This document shows, in pieces, positions 1-7,864 of a stretch of 64,000 nt of DNA. Below the pieces are notes generated by a model. That model saw only the letters and a list, made by a program, of their open reading frames with translations. It was not told where the DNA came from and ran no database searches. This DNA is from Candidatus Omnitrophota bacterium (GTDB taxonomy: Bacteria; Omnitrophota; Omnitrophia; Omnitrophales; Aquincolibacteriaceae). Location: the NCBI GenBank assembly GCA_030698625.1, contig JAUYMS010000030.1, positions 84,016-148,015 of the forward strand. Direction: 5' to 3'. Each line of letters opens with the position of its first letter. Position 1 is the first letter of the stretch. Made by a program: the position numbers and the translations under genes.

Positions 1-59
1 AATTTAGAGATAAAATTACTATAGATATGATATGAATAGCTATAACATAGGTGTTAAAT

Positions 60-88
60 TTGACAAATGATAAAAGTACATGTACGGT
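60..88 (+). promoter_or_regulatory. possible promoter and palindromic operator upstream of flp
   Basis: TTGACA lies at 60-65 and a weak -10 (TACGGT, 83-88) follows at 17 bp in a clearly AT-rich leader. The perfect 10-bp palindrome GTACATGTAC (76-85) overlaps the spacer and -10 and could be a regulator site. The -10 is poor, so the exact start point is uncertain. The first 162 bases otherwise hold no gene that I can see. Confidence 0.3.
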
Positions 89-162
89 TATATCAGATGT
101 CGCTAATTGATTCATTTTTGATGATTTAAAAAAGTACAACTAAACTAGGAGGGGATAAGGAG

Positions 163-354
163 ATGATTAGTAAATTCAGGAACCAGAAGGGACAGGGTTT
201 AGCTGAGTATGCGCTAATCTTGGCCTTGATCGCGATTGTTGTAGCTGCTGTTATTCCGCGTTTGGGCACAGCCATATCGAATGCATTTACCGGGGTTGCT
301 GACACGCTCGAAGGTGGCGGCGAAGGCGGCGGCGAAGGCGGCGGCGAAGGCTAA
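163..354 (+). CDS. flp: Flp/Fap-type pilin subunit of a Tad pilus
   Basis: Predicted 63-residue prepilin, the structural subunit of the Tad pilus. A short basic leader (MISKFRNQKG) precedes the Flp processing motif QGLAEYALIL; cleavage after the Gly would put Glu at +5, as in Flp pilins, followed by one hydrophobic helix. A strong AGGAGGGG (147-154) sits 8 nt before the ATG. The C-terminus is odd: it ends in a glycine-glutamate tail (GGGE repeated) encoded by 12-bp tandem repeats, unlike the usual short polar end of Flp pilins. It is the first gene of the Tad operon, with cpaB 53 bp downstream. The prepilin peptidase (TadV/CpaA) needed to mature it is not in this window. Confidence 0.9.
   Translation: MISKFRNQKGQGLAEYALILALIAIVVAAVIPRLGTAISNAFTGVADTLEGGGEGGGEGGGEG
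310..351 (+). repeat. 12-bp tandem repeat encoding the pilin tail
   Basis: About 3.5 copies of GAAGGYGGCGGC run in frame to the flp stop codon, encoding the Gly/Glu tail. Gain or loss of a unit would change the tail by four residues without breaking the frame. Confidence 0.85.
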
Positions 355-407
355 TTTTAGACTCACTAACCATCAACCTGCATCACTAACCCATAAAGGT
401 TGAGAGC

Positions 408-1190
408 ATGTTTCGAATGAATAGGTCGCTAGTCTTGGTCATAGCCGGTGTAAGTGGCTTGCTGGCTTTCGTCATCAGTCTGCGGCTAGTCAATACTCCG
501 AAGTACACAGTGCAGGACGACGTTGTCGTTGTCAGTGCTATTCGTGACATCGATGTCGGAGCCATCATCAAGAGTTCCGACATTGATCTGCTGCCTGCCA
601 AAGGAGCACTCAACCTCAAGGTCCACTACCGTAATGCTCAGGACGTCGTCGGTAAACTTACGCGTCGCCATATACTGAAGGGGGAGTACGTCAAGTCAAC
701 CGATATTTTAGCCGACGGCGACAACCTTGCAGCTCTCATTCCTTCCGGCTACCGTGCCCTTACGATTCCGGTCAACCTTCCCGCAAACCTGGTGGACATG
801 CTGCGTATCGGGAATCGCGTTGATGTCCTACTGACCTATGAGCTCCGGCCGGGCGAGATCAATAGTATTACGCTCGTAGAGAACGTGAGGGTGATCAGTG
901 TGTCAAAACCAAGTGATAGGGATGCGGCAGGGGGGATGAGGCAGATGCATATTACGGTCGCGGTCGTACCGGCAGGCGTTGAGACGTTGACTTATGCCAT
1001 GAAAAAGGGCTCTCTGAATGTGGCCGTCCGGCCGCTCACAGATGACGAACAGGAGCGCTTTTTTACGCTGAAAGAACTATTTTCCAAGGACGTCAAAGTT
1101 GAAGATCTCTTGGATCAGGGGCCTCGATTCCCCATGAATGAAATCGAGATTATCAAGGGCGTTCGCAAAGAGAAGTTTCAGTATTCATAA
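408..1190 (+). CDS. cpaB: Tad pilus assembly protein CpaB/RcpC
   Basis: Predicted 260-residue periplasmic pilus assembly protein, thought to work with the secretin. An N-terminal signal anchor (LVLVIAGVSGLLAFVISL, about residues 7-24) is followed by an SAF-type domain (VVVVSAIRDIDVGAIIKSSD, about 38-57) and the RcpC core containing LIPSGYRALTIPVN (about 110-123) and the VDVLLTY strand, ending with the usual ITVAVVPAGVETLTYA segment. Length is normal for CpaB. It lies between flp and the secretin gene, the standard Tad order. The assignment rests on this domain order and on context. Confidence 0.88.
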   Translation: MFRMNRSLVLVIAGVSGLLAFVISLRLVNTPKYTVQDDVVVVSAIRDIDVGAIIKSSDIDLLPAKGALNLKVHYRNAQDVVGKLTRRHILKGEYVKSTDILADGDNLAALIPSGYRALTIPVNLPANLVDMLRIGNRVDVLLTYELRPGEINSITLVENVRVISVSKPSDRDAAGGMRQMHITVAVVPAGVETLTYAMKKGSLNVAVRPLTDDEQERFFTLKELFSKDVKVEDLLDQGPRFPMNEIEIIKGVRKEKFQYS

Positions 1191-1217
1191 GACGGTTTAA
1201 AAAGGAAGGGTATCGCT

Positions 1218-2984
1218 ATGGGGCAAAAATGGGATATGAGGAACTGGCGATGGCAGAAGCATCATTTAACTGTCGCCGTCTTTGTCAGCATTCTTCTGGG
1301 CAGTTTGATGGTAGGAGCGCGCGCGGCCGCGCCCGTTACGAATCAGACGGCGGCTATGACGCAAGCGGCAAACACAAATCCGATCACACACAGTGCCGCT
1401 TTTTCGCGTGATGGCGGTACCACCAGTACCAAGGTTCTCGACAACGTGGCGCAGTCTTCATGGCTTAAGACCGTGGAAATGGAGCGCGGACACCTGTCGC
1501 TTGTTGAAGGCAGGTCGCATTTACTGCGCTTTGAAAGGCGGATAAGCCGCATTTCGGTTTCTGAACCGGCGGTGCTGGATTTTGTCATTCTGAGCCCGAA
1601 CGAGGTGTTGCTCAATGCCCGTAAGGAAGGGTCTCTCAATATTATCCTGTGGGATTATGAAAACAGCGTATCCGTGTTTGATATCAATGTTACGAAGGAT
1701 CCGAGTATTCTATTGGCCCTACTGCATCAAATAGACCCGAAGGGGAATTTCGAAATTTATCCCTCAAAGGATGTTTTTGTCATCAAAGGGGAAGTGGGAA
1801 GCGAGAAGCAAGCCAAAGAGATCGCGGAGGCCGCCAATGCCTTTGCGGAAGGCAGCGTAAGCCTTGTTCACGTAAAAGAGGCAAAGCAGATTTTGTTAAA
1901 GATCCGGTTTATTCAGGTGGATCTGTCGCAGAACTTCGACTTCGGCCTTGATCTTGAAGTTGATGCCTCCGGCAGGGACGGCACCGTGCTCCAGCGCTTT
2001 CTCCCAGGGAACACGACTGCTGCGTCCGCCGGTACGACCGGGGCCGATGCCACGTCATCGCTTACCGGTGATGTCGAGACGCTGGCGTTTGATATTTTTG
2101 ACCGTAACGACAGTGATCTTTATCAGATTTTCCTTTCACAGGGCAGTAGGAAGTTTCTTGGATTTATAAAGGCCCTGGAAAGCAAGGGCGTCACAAAAAC
2201 AATAGCCCGTCCGAACTTGCTGGCCACCGACGGCGTAGAAGCTACCTTTGTCGTGGGCGGTGAAGCTCCAGTTGTCGTGTCCAATGACAATCAGTCCTCC
2301 GTAGAGTACCGCGAATTGGGAACAAGGCTTACCTACAAGGCCGATATCATCGGGTCGAATAAGATCCGCCTGCAGGTGGAGCCCGAGGTAAGCGCTATCG
2401 ATGCTTCATTGGCCGTTTCGACCGCAACAATTCAGGCCCCCGGTTTTTCAACCACCAAGGTCAGCACAACCGTTGAACTCAATGCCGGTGAGACCTTTAT
2501 GATCGGCGGTTTGATTCAGCAGACTGAGACTGAAACCGATACAGGCGTGCCGGGCCTCAGAAGGCTCCCGTTTATCGGTAAGTTATTTCAGGACACCAAT
2601 CACGACTGGAAGGAAACGGAGCTCCTGATTATGGTAACCCCGATTATTGTAGAGCCGCGGCGTGAAGACCTGAGCGATGACCCGGCAACGCCGACGACGT
2701 TTTCTACAGCAACAGGTATGAGTCCGTTTCGTGTTCCCGACGAACGTTCCGACGCCATGCGTGAGTATATCCAGCGGTACTACAATTTTATGACGGGTCA
2801 GCAGTTGGAGCAAGATTCAAGTGCAGACGTTGGTGCGATTGAGATCAATGCTTCCGAAGACCTCAAAGCCCTTGAGAATATGGAAAAGCTGCTTGAGTGG
2901 GAAGAAGCTAAAGAGGTCACTGGGGTAACAGACACAACGGAAGAGATTGCACCGGAGGAGGAGCAACGTGGGCAAGCCGGTTGA
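1218..2984 (+). CDS. cpaC: Tad pilus secretin CpaC/RcpA
   Basis: Outer-membrane secretin of the Tad system, 588 residues, forming the channel for the pilus. After a signal peptide (hydrophobic at about residues 18-36, ending ARA) there is a pilus/T2SS N-domain (RISRISVSEPAVLDFVIL, about 108-125) and a BON-like segment. The C-terminal secretin domain carries GGEAPVVVS, VELNAGETFMIGGLIQ and GVPGLRRLPFIGKLF, typical of the family. A Glu-rich tail of about 60 residues follows. AAGGAAGGG precedes the ATG. The 3' end overlaps the cpaE start by 17 bp, so the two are probably translationally coupled. Confidence 0.92.
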   Translation: MGQKWDMRNWRWQKHHLTVAVFVSILLGSLMVGARAAAPVTNQTAAMTQAANTNPITHSAAFSRDGGTTSTKVLDNVAQSSWLKTVEMERGHLSLVEGRSHLLRFERRISRISVSEPAVLDFVILSPNEVLLNARKEGSLNIILWDYENSVSVFDINVTKDPSILLALLHQIDPKGNFEIYPSKDVFVIKGEVGSEKQAKEIAEAANAFAEGSVSLVHVKEAKQILLKIRFIQVDLSQNFDFGLDLEVDASGRDGTVLQRFLPGNTTAASAGTTGADATSSLTGDVETLAFDIFDRNDSDLYQIFLSQGSRKFLGFIKALESKGVTKTIARPNLLATDGVEATFVVGGEAPVVVSNDNQSSVEYRELGTRLTYKADIIGSNKIRLQVEPEVSAIDASLAVSTATIQAPGFSTTKVSTTVELNAGETFMIGGLIQQTETETDTGVPGLRRLPFIGKLFQDTNHDWKETELLIMVTPIIVEPRREDLSDDPATPTTFSTATGMSPFRVPDERSDAMREYIQRYYNFMTGQQLEQDSSADVGAIEINASEDLKALENMEKLLEWEEAKEVTGVTDTTEEIAPEEEQRGQAG

Positions 2985-4278
2985 TATCAAGATCGCGCTG
3001 ATTTCGAGTAATACCTCCTTCAACGAGGATTTGAAGAAGGCGCTTGACCAGGAATCAAGGGCTAAGAAGGACGAGACTTTCCACGTGAAAGAGTTTCATT
3101 CGGTTCCCACCATGGAAGAGGCCGTTATCCACTATTCGCCTCATATGGTGATCGTCAATATCGAGACCGACATGCGCAGCGATAAACTTTTCTTCCTGGA
3201 TCAGCTCAGCCGGATTGCCGGCAGGATTCCCGTCGTTGCGTCAGCCGCAGAAATGGACTCCGACCTTATTCTAAGCTGCCTCAAGAAGGGCACTCGCGAT
3301 TTCATCAAACAGCCGATCGACTCCATTGAAGTGCGCCAAATCATCAATCGCCTTCTTACGGATCTGCCTCAACTGGAAGAGGACCGGCAGCTTGCCGACA
3401 CTTTCAGTTTCTTTAGCTACAAAGGAGGAATTGGGACAACATTCCTTGCTGCCAACACAGCCGTAGCACTCGCGCAGATGACTGGCGCAAAAGTTCTCCT
3501 CTGGGATCTCGTGATGCAGAACGGCGACGTGCCGTTTTTCTTTGATTATGAGCCGTCCGCAACCATGATCGATCTATTGGAAAACATCGGCGCTATCGAC
3601 GGCCATTACTTGAAAGGGACATTGCCGACGCACTCGACCGGCGTGACCATTCTGGCCGGCCCCAAACGCCCGGAAGAGGCTGAAACGGTTCGCAACGATC
3701 AGATCCAAAACCTGCACGAGACTTTGCGCGAATACTACGACTACATCATCGTTGATTCCGGGCATACGCTGACGGACCCGGTTATTTCGGTTATGGACTA
3801 TGCGAAGAATATCCTTCTTATTACAGATCTCCATCTTCCCGTATTGAAGAACACGCTTCGCTGTCTCGACGTTTTTGAACGGCTCGGCTACGTGGAAGGA
3901 AAATTTAAGCTGCTGCTCAATCGTTACAACTCAAAGTATGAAAAGTTCGATTTGTCGAAGGCCTCAGAGATTTTGCGTTACCCGATTGCCTTTAGCGTCA
4001 TGAATGATTATGTCACCGCGTCGAGGTCCTTGAATGCCGGAATCCCCATTGCCGACCTCGATCGCGAATGCGGGCTTGCCAAACAGTTTACGCAGTTGGC
4101 CCAGCTCTTAGTTCGTGAGTTTATGCCGCTTGAAGAGAAACCCGCAAACTGGATGGAGCGTCTCAAACTCATGTTGCCGAACTTTGAGTCGTTGGTCTCG
4201 GCGCGCAAGGGCCCGCCGTCCAAGGGCGAGACCGTCAAAGGTAGCGCCGAGGAGAAAGAACAGAGCCATGCCGCTTAG
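2968..4278 (+). CDS. cpaE: Tad pilus localisation ATPase CpaE/TadZ
   Basis: ParA/MinD-like protein with an N-terminal receiver-like domain, which in Tad systems positions the pilus machine. I place the start at GTG 2968 because GGAGGAGG (2953-2960) is well spaced there; the protein is then 436 residues. The N-terminal third resembles a receiver fold ([14 protein letters not shown], then [20 protein letters not shown]). The ATPase domain begins with the deviant Walker A KGGIGTT (about residues 152-158) and continues with the switch-like [10 protein letters not shown]. It sits between the secretin and the CpaF ATPase as in other tad loci. A longer reading with a TTG start at 2947 is less likely. 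Confidence 0.88.
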   Translation: MGKPVDIKIALISSNTSFNEDLKKALDQESRAKKDETFHVKEFHSVPTMEEAVIHYSPHMVIVNIETDMRSDKLFFLDQLSRIAGRIPVVASAAEMDSDLILSCLKKGTRDFIKQPIDSIEVRQIINRLLTDLPQLEEDRQLADTFSFFSYKGGIGTTFLAANTAVALAQMTGAKVLLWDLVMQNGDVPFFFDYEPSATMIDLLENIGAIDGHYLKGTLPTHSTGVTILAGPKRPEEAETVRNDQIQNLHETLREYYDYIIVDSGHTLTDPVISVMDYAKNILLITDLHLPVLKNTLRCLDVFERLGYVEGKFKLLLNRYNSKYEKFDLSKASEILRYPIAFSVMNDYVTASRSLNAGIPIADLDRECGLAKQFTQLAQLLVREFMPLEEKPANWMERLKLMLPNFESLVSARKGPPSKGETVKGSAEEKEQSHAA

Positions 4279-5590
4279 TGACCACCTCAAAAAGCGCGGC
4301 GCCGGTGATGACGATAAGGCCTCGACGAAGAGCGGCAGTCACGAAGATAAACGCCGCAAGTTTCTGCAGGATGTAAAGATCCGGATGCATCGCAGCCTCA
4401 TTGATCGTCTCAATCTCGAGGCGCTTATGTCCCTGGATCCCGACCAGGCCCGCAGAGAGGTTGGTGACCTTGTCCGCCTGATTTTCAATGAAGAGAAAGT
4501 TGCCGTTACGCAGGCAGAGCGCGAAGATGTTATTCATGAAGTCGTCAATGAGACTTTCGGCCTGGGGCCCCTGGAACCGCTTCTAGCCGACAGTACGATC
4601 GATGAAATACTCGTCAACGGGGCAGACAGGGTCTATGTCGAGCGGTTGGGAAAGTTGACTCTGACCGACACGCGTTTTAAGGACAATGACCATCTTCGCC
4701 ATATTATTAATCGCATCGTTGCGAGGGTCGGACGGCGTATCGACGAATCGAGCCCTATGGTTGATGCGCGCCTTGCCGACGGGTCCCGTGTGAACGCAAT
4801 TATTCCGCCGTTGGCACTCGACGGGCCGGTGGTCTCGATCCGGCGCTTCAAGAAAATTCCCATGAAGCCCGCGGATCTTGTGGCGCGAAAATCAGCGAAT
4901 CAGGAGGTGGTTGATCTCCTGGAAGCAGCCGTCAACGCCAAGTTGAACATTTTGATCTCGGGGGGTACGGGAACCGGTAAAACGACACTCTTGAATATTC
5001 TCTCCTCCTTCATCCCTCACGATGAGCGCATTATTACCATTGAAGATGCCGCGGAGCTGCAGCTGCAGCAAGATCACGTTGTCCGTTTGGAAACGCGTCC
5101 GCCGAATCTTGAGGGTAGAGGGGAAGTGACGCAGCGTGATCTGTTGAAGAACGCACTACGCATGAGGCCCGATCGTATCGTGGTCGGCGAAGTCCGTGGT
5201 GAGGAGGCCCTTGATATGCTCCAGGCCATGAATACGGGTCATGAAGGTTCGATTACGACCGTCCATGCGAACACGCCGAGGGATGCCATCGGACGGCTCG
5301 AGACCATGGTCCTTATGGGCAACTCCAATCTTGTGCATCATGCCATTATCCGGCAGATTGCCTCCGCTTTTCACCTTATTATCCAAATTCGCCGCTATTC
5401 GGATGGTATTCGCCGTGTTGATACAATCTCGGAAGTGACGGGTATGGAGAACGATATTATCAGTCTGCAGCAAATCTTTTCATTCCATCAGACCGAGGTT
5501 ACACAAGAAGGCAAGGTTTTGGGCCAGTTTACCTTTCATAATATCCGTCCCAAGTTCTTGGATGTTGTAGCCTTTCGTAAGGCGGGTTAA
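4268..5590 (+). CDS. cpaF: Tad secretion ATPase CpaF/TadA
   Basis: Hexameric cytoplasmic ATPase powering pilus assembly. The start is ATG 4268, overlapping the cpaE stop and following GAGGAGAAAG; this gives 440 residues. Visible motifs are Walker [10 protein letters not shown] (about residue 235), the Asp box and Walker B region [12 protein letters not shown], and the His box [12 protein letters not shown]. The N-terminal region has the family motif [20 protein letters not shown]. Length and motifs match CpaF of the GspE/VirB11 superfamily. The reading frame is open far upstream, but that part lies inside cpaE and has no ribosome site. Confidence 0.95.
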   Translation: MPLSDHLKKRGAGDDDKASTKSGSHEDKRRKFLQDVKIRMHRSLIDRLNLEALMSLDPDQARREVGDLVRLIFNEEKVAVTQAEREDVIHEVVNETFGLGPLEPLLADSTIDEILVNGADRVYVERLGKLTLTDTRFKDNDHLRHIINRIVARVGRRIDESSPMVDARLADGSRVNAIIPPLALDGPVVSIRRFKKIPMKPADLVARKSANQEVVDLLEAAVNAKLNILISGGTGTGKTTLLNILSSFIPHDERIITIEDAAELQLQQDHVVRLETRPPNLEGRGEVTQRDLLKNALRMRPDRIVVGEVRGEEALDMLQAMNTGHEGSITTVHANTPRDAIGRLETMVLMGNSNLVHHAIIRQIASAFHLIIQIRRYSDGIRRVDTISEVTGMENDIISLQQIFSFHQTEVTQEGKVLGQFTFHNIRPKFLDVVAFRKAG

Positions 5591-5611
5591 TAAACTTCGA
5601 AAGGAGGTTCT

Positions 5612-6571
5612 ATGGTCCTTCTACTCTTTGCACTGCTCGTTTCCGTATTCATCGGCTCCGTGGTCTTTTTGCTGCTGGAAATGCTTATGACGGGAAGCCT
5701 GGATGAGACGAACAGTGTTCACTCGCGAGTCGAAGGGCTCGTTGTGCACCACAGTCACGCCGGTGTGCGCAAAGATGTCGGCTCACGGTTCCCAAAGTTT
5801 GGCAATGCCTTTGCGCGTCAGCGGCTAAGCGAAAGACTTACGCATCTCCTTAACTTTACCGGCTTAACCATGACGAGCGGACAGTTTGTCCTCATGGACG
5901 CGGTTTGGGGCATGCTCGTGCTTATCATCAGCCGAATAATGATGAATTCGAATATGCTGGCAATCGGCCTAAGCAGTGCGGCGATGTTTATTCCCTACTT
6001 CTTCTTAATTCTCAAGAAGCGACGCTACATCGAAAAATTCTCAACTAATTTTCCGGATGCGCTCCTTCTTATGAAAAGCAGTATTCGTGCCGGCCAAGGT
6101 GTTCAGACGGCTTTTCAGATGGTTGCCGAGGAGGGGCCCGAGCCGGTGGCGCGCGAATTCTCACAGGTGGTCCGTGAAATGGAACTGGGGTCTCATTTAA
6201 ACGAAGCTCTGAATGAACTTTATAAGCGCATCGGAACGATCGATCTGCGAATTTTTGTGCTCGGGATCTTTATTCAACATGAGGTAGGCGGAAACCTGGC
6301 GGAGTTGTTCGAGCATATTGAGAAGACCATTCGTGATCGCATGGCAACGATGCGCGAAATGAAGGCGTTGAGCGCGCAGGGAAAGATGTCAGGAATCGTG
6401 CTTATGGCGCTCCCGATAGCCCTTGCTCTGATGATGCTCTCGATGAACCCCGCCTACTTTGATCCATTGCTCAAGAGCCAGGTAGGTCAGAAGATTCTAT
6501 GGATATCTTTGGTGCTGCAAGGGATCGGTGCCTACATCATCAGGAAATTAACATACATCAAGATGGTTTGA
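5612..6571 (+). CDS. tadB: Tad inner-membrane platform protein TadB
   Basis: Type II secretion F-domain membrane protein, 319 residues, one of the two platform proteins of the Tad machine. One N-terminal transmembrane helix, two closely spaced helices in the middle (about residues 95-135), the cytoplasmic F domain (FPDALLLMKSSIRAGQGVQT, about 150-169), then two C-terminal helices with the typical KMSGIVLMALPIALALMM. AAGGAGG precedes the ATG. The pair tadB-tadC directly after cpaF is canonical. Confidence 0.92.
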   Translation: MVLLLFALLVSVFIGSVVFLLLEMLMTGSLDETNSVHSRVEGLVVHHSHAGVRKDVGSRFPKFGNAFARQRLSERLTHLLNFTGLTMTSGQFVLMDAVWGMLVLIISRIMMNSNMLAIGLSSAAMFIPYFFLILKKRRYIEKFSTNFPDALLLMKSSIRAGQGVQTAFQMVAEEGPEPVAREFSQVVREMELGSHLNEALNELYKRIGTIDLRIFVLGIFIQHEVGGNLAELFEHIEKTIRDRMATMREMKALSAQGKMSGIVLMALPIALALMMLSMNPAYFDPLLKSQVGQKILWISLVLQGIGAYIIRKLTYIKMV

Positions 6572-6587
6572 GGAAGGAGAACCAGGA

Positions 6588-7415
6588 GTGGCTATCGTTA
6601 TTGCCTTGATGTTTGCCGCAAGTTGGGGCCTTTTCGTGTGGTATTTCGCATCCACGATGCGCGACCGCCAAGTCTTAGAAGAGCGCTATAAGAAGCTTCA
6701 GCACACGGCGCTGCAGACGGAGATATCGAAGAAGCTCCTCCGATTGGATTTTTCCGGCAGTATACGAAAGATGGATCTTAAGTTGCGATTTGAACCGGCG
6801 CAGATTGTCACACTTTTTGTCACTTTTCTCATCGCAGCCTTTTATGTGCTCATCAACCCCGGTTTGCCCATAGTCAATCGTATTATTATAGTTACGGTCA
6901 TCCCCTTTATCACGGTGCGGTTTCTCACGTTGGCCCAGAAAAAAAGACGGCTTGCCGATATGCAGCTGGAGCTGCCGGGTGCGCTCGACCTTATCGTTGT
7001 CTGTCTCGAGTCGGGCTTGAGTATTAATGCGGCGATGCTGCGTGTAGCCAATGAAATGGAAGCAAGTCCGCTTGGAAAGGAACTCAGGCATACCTTTAAT
7101 GAAGTGAGTGCCGGCATTCCCACCGGAGATGCGCTTAAAGGTTTTGCGCGCCGAAGCGGACTTGAGGATCTGAAGACGATTGTGACATCCATTATTCAGT
7201 CGGAGAAGCTCGGCACGTCGATGGCGGCGACATTTCGCGTGCAGTCAGAGACGCTGAGGGAGAAGTATAAAATGCGGATGAAGGAAAAGATCAACAAGGT
7301 GCCGGTGAAGATTTTATTCCCGCTGGTGTTTTTCATTTTCCCGGCGCTTCTCGTGATTATTCTCGGTCCCGCGATTATCGGCATTATGACGCAGCTCGGC
7401 GGAAAGATAACTTAG
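6588..7415 (+). CDS. tadC: Tad inner-membrane platform protein TadC
   Basis: Second F-domain platform protein, 275 residues, starting at GTG 6588 after AGGAAGGAGA. It shares with TadB the pattern of N-terminal helix, paired central helices and the F-domain signature (LPGALDLIVVCLESGLSINA, about 129-148), plus a terminal helix pair (ILFPLVFFIFPALLVIILGP). Sixteen bases separate it from tadB. The pilus genes stop here: TadE/TadF pseudopilins, TadD and the TadV peptidase are not seen. Confidence 0.92.
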   Translation: MAIVIALMFAASWGLFVWYFASTMRDRQVLEERYKKLQHTALQTEISKKLLRLDFSGSIRKMDLKLRFEPAQIVTLFVTFLIAAFYVLINPGLPIVNRIIIVTVIPFITVRFLTLAQKKRRLADMQLELPGALDLIVVCLESGLSINAAMLRVANEMEASPLGKELRHTFNEVSAGIPTGDALKGFARRSGLEDLKTIVTSIIQSEKLGTSMAATFRVQSETLREKYKMRMKEKINKVPVKILFPLVFFIFPALLVIILGPAIIGIMTQLGGKIT

Positions 7416-7481
7416 TGTGGTGACGTCATTTTAGCGTAATGACGTAGCGGCCGATAATGATAGAAAGTGAAGGGGGAAAAT

Positions 7482-7844
7482 ATGGCTGGAAATAAGATAT
7501 TGGTTGTAGACGATGACCAGGATTTCGTACAACTTTTGGAGTTCGACCTGAAAAAAAAGGGCTACACGGTCGTCACCGCTCTCAACGGTGAAGAAGGGTT
7601 GGAAAAAGTGGCTCAAGAAAAACCGGAACTCATCATGTGCGATATTAAGATGCCCAAGATGGACGGTTACACATTTGTCCGCAGGCTCAAGAAAGAGCCG
7701 GAGACTAAAGACATCCCATTAATCATTTTAACTTCCTACGAACCCATGAAGGACATGTTCGAGCTTGAAGGGGTTAAAGATTACTTTGTGAAGTCGGTTA
7801 ACATGGACGGTCTATTCGAGACGATAGAGAAAAACCTGAAGTAG
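7482..7844 (+). CDS. single-domain response regulator (CheY-like receiver)
   Basis: Receiver domain with no output domain, 120 residues from the ATG at 7482, which lies just after GAAGGGGG. Key residues are visible: the acidic pocket VVDDD (9-12), phosphoacceptor Asp54 in LIMCDIKMPKMDG, the Thr/Ser of IILTS and the conserved Lys of YFVKS. It is followed 20 bp later by a histidine kinase, so a cognate pair is likely. Its position right after tadC suggests control of pilus activity or of a response to surface contact; that link is inference from position. Confidence 0.9.
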   Translation: MAGNKILVVDDDQDFVQLLEFDLKKKGYTVVTALNGEEGLEKVAQEKPELIMCDIKMPKMDGYTFVRRLKKEPETKDIPLIILTSYEPMKDMFELEGVKDYFVKSVNMDGLFETIEKNLK

Positions 7845-7864
7845 AGATCCGAAAGTAGAGCAGC

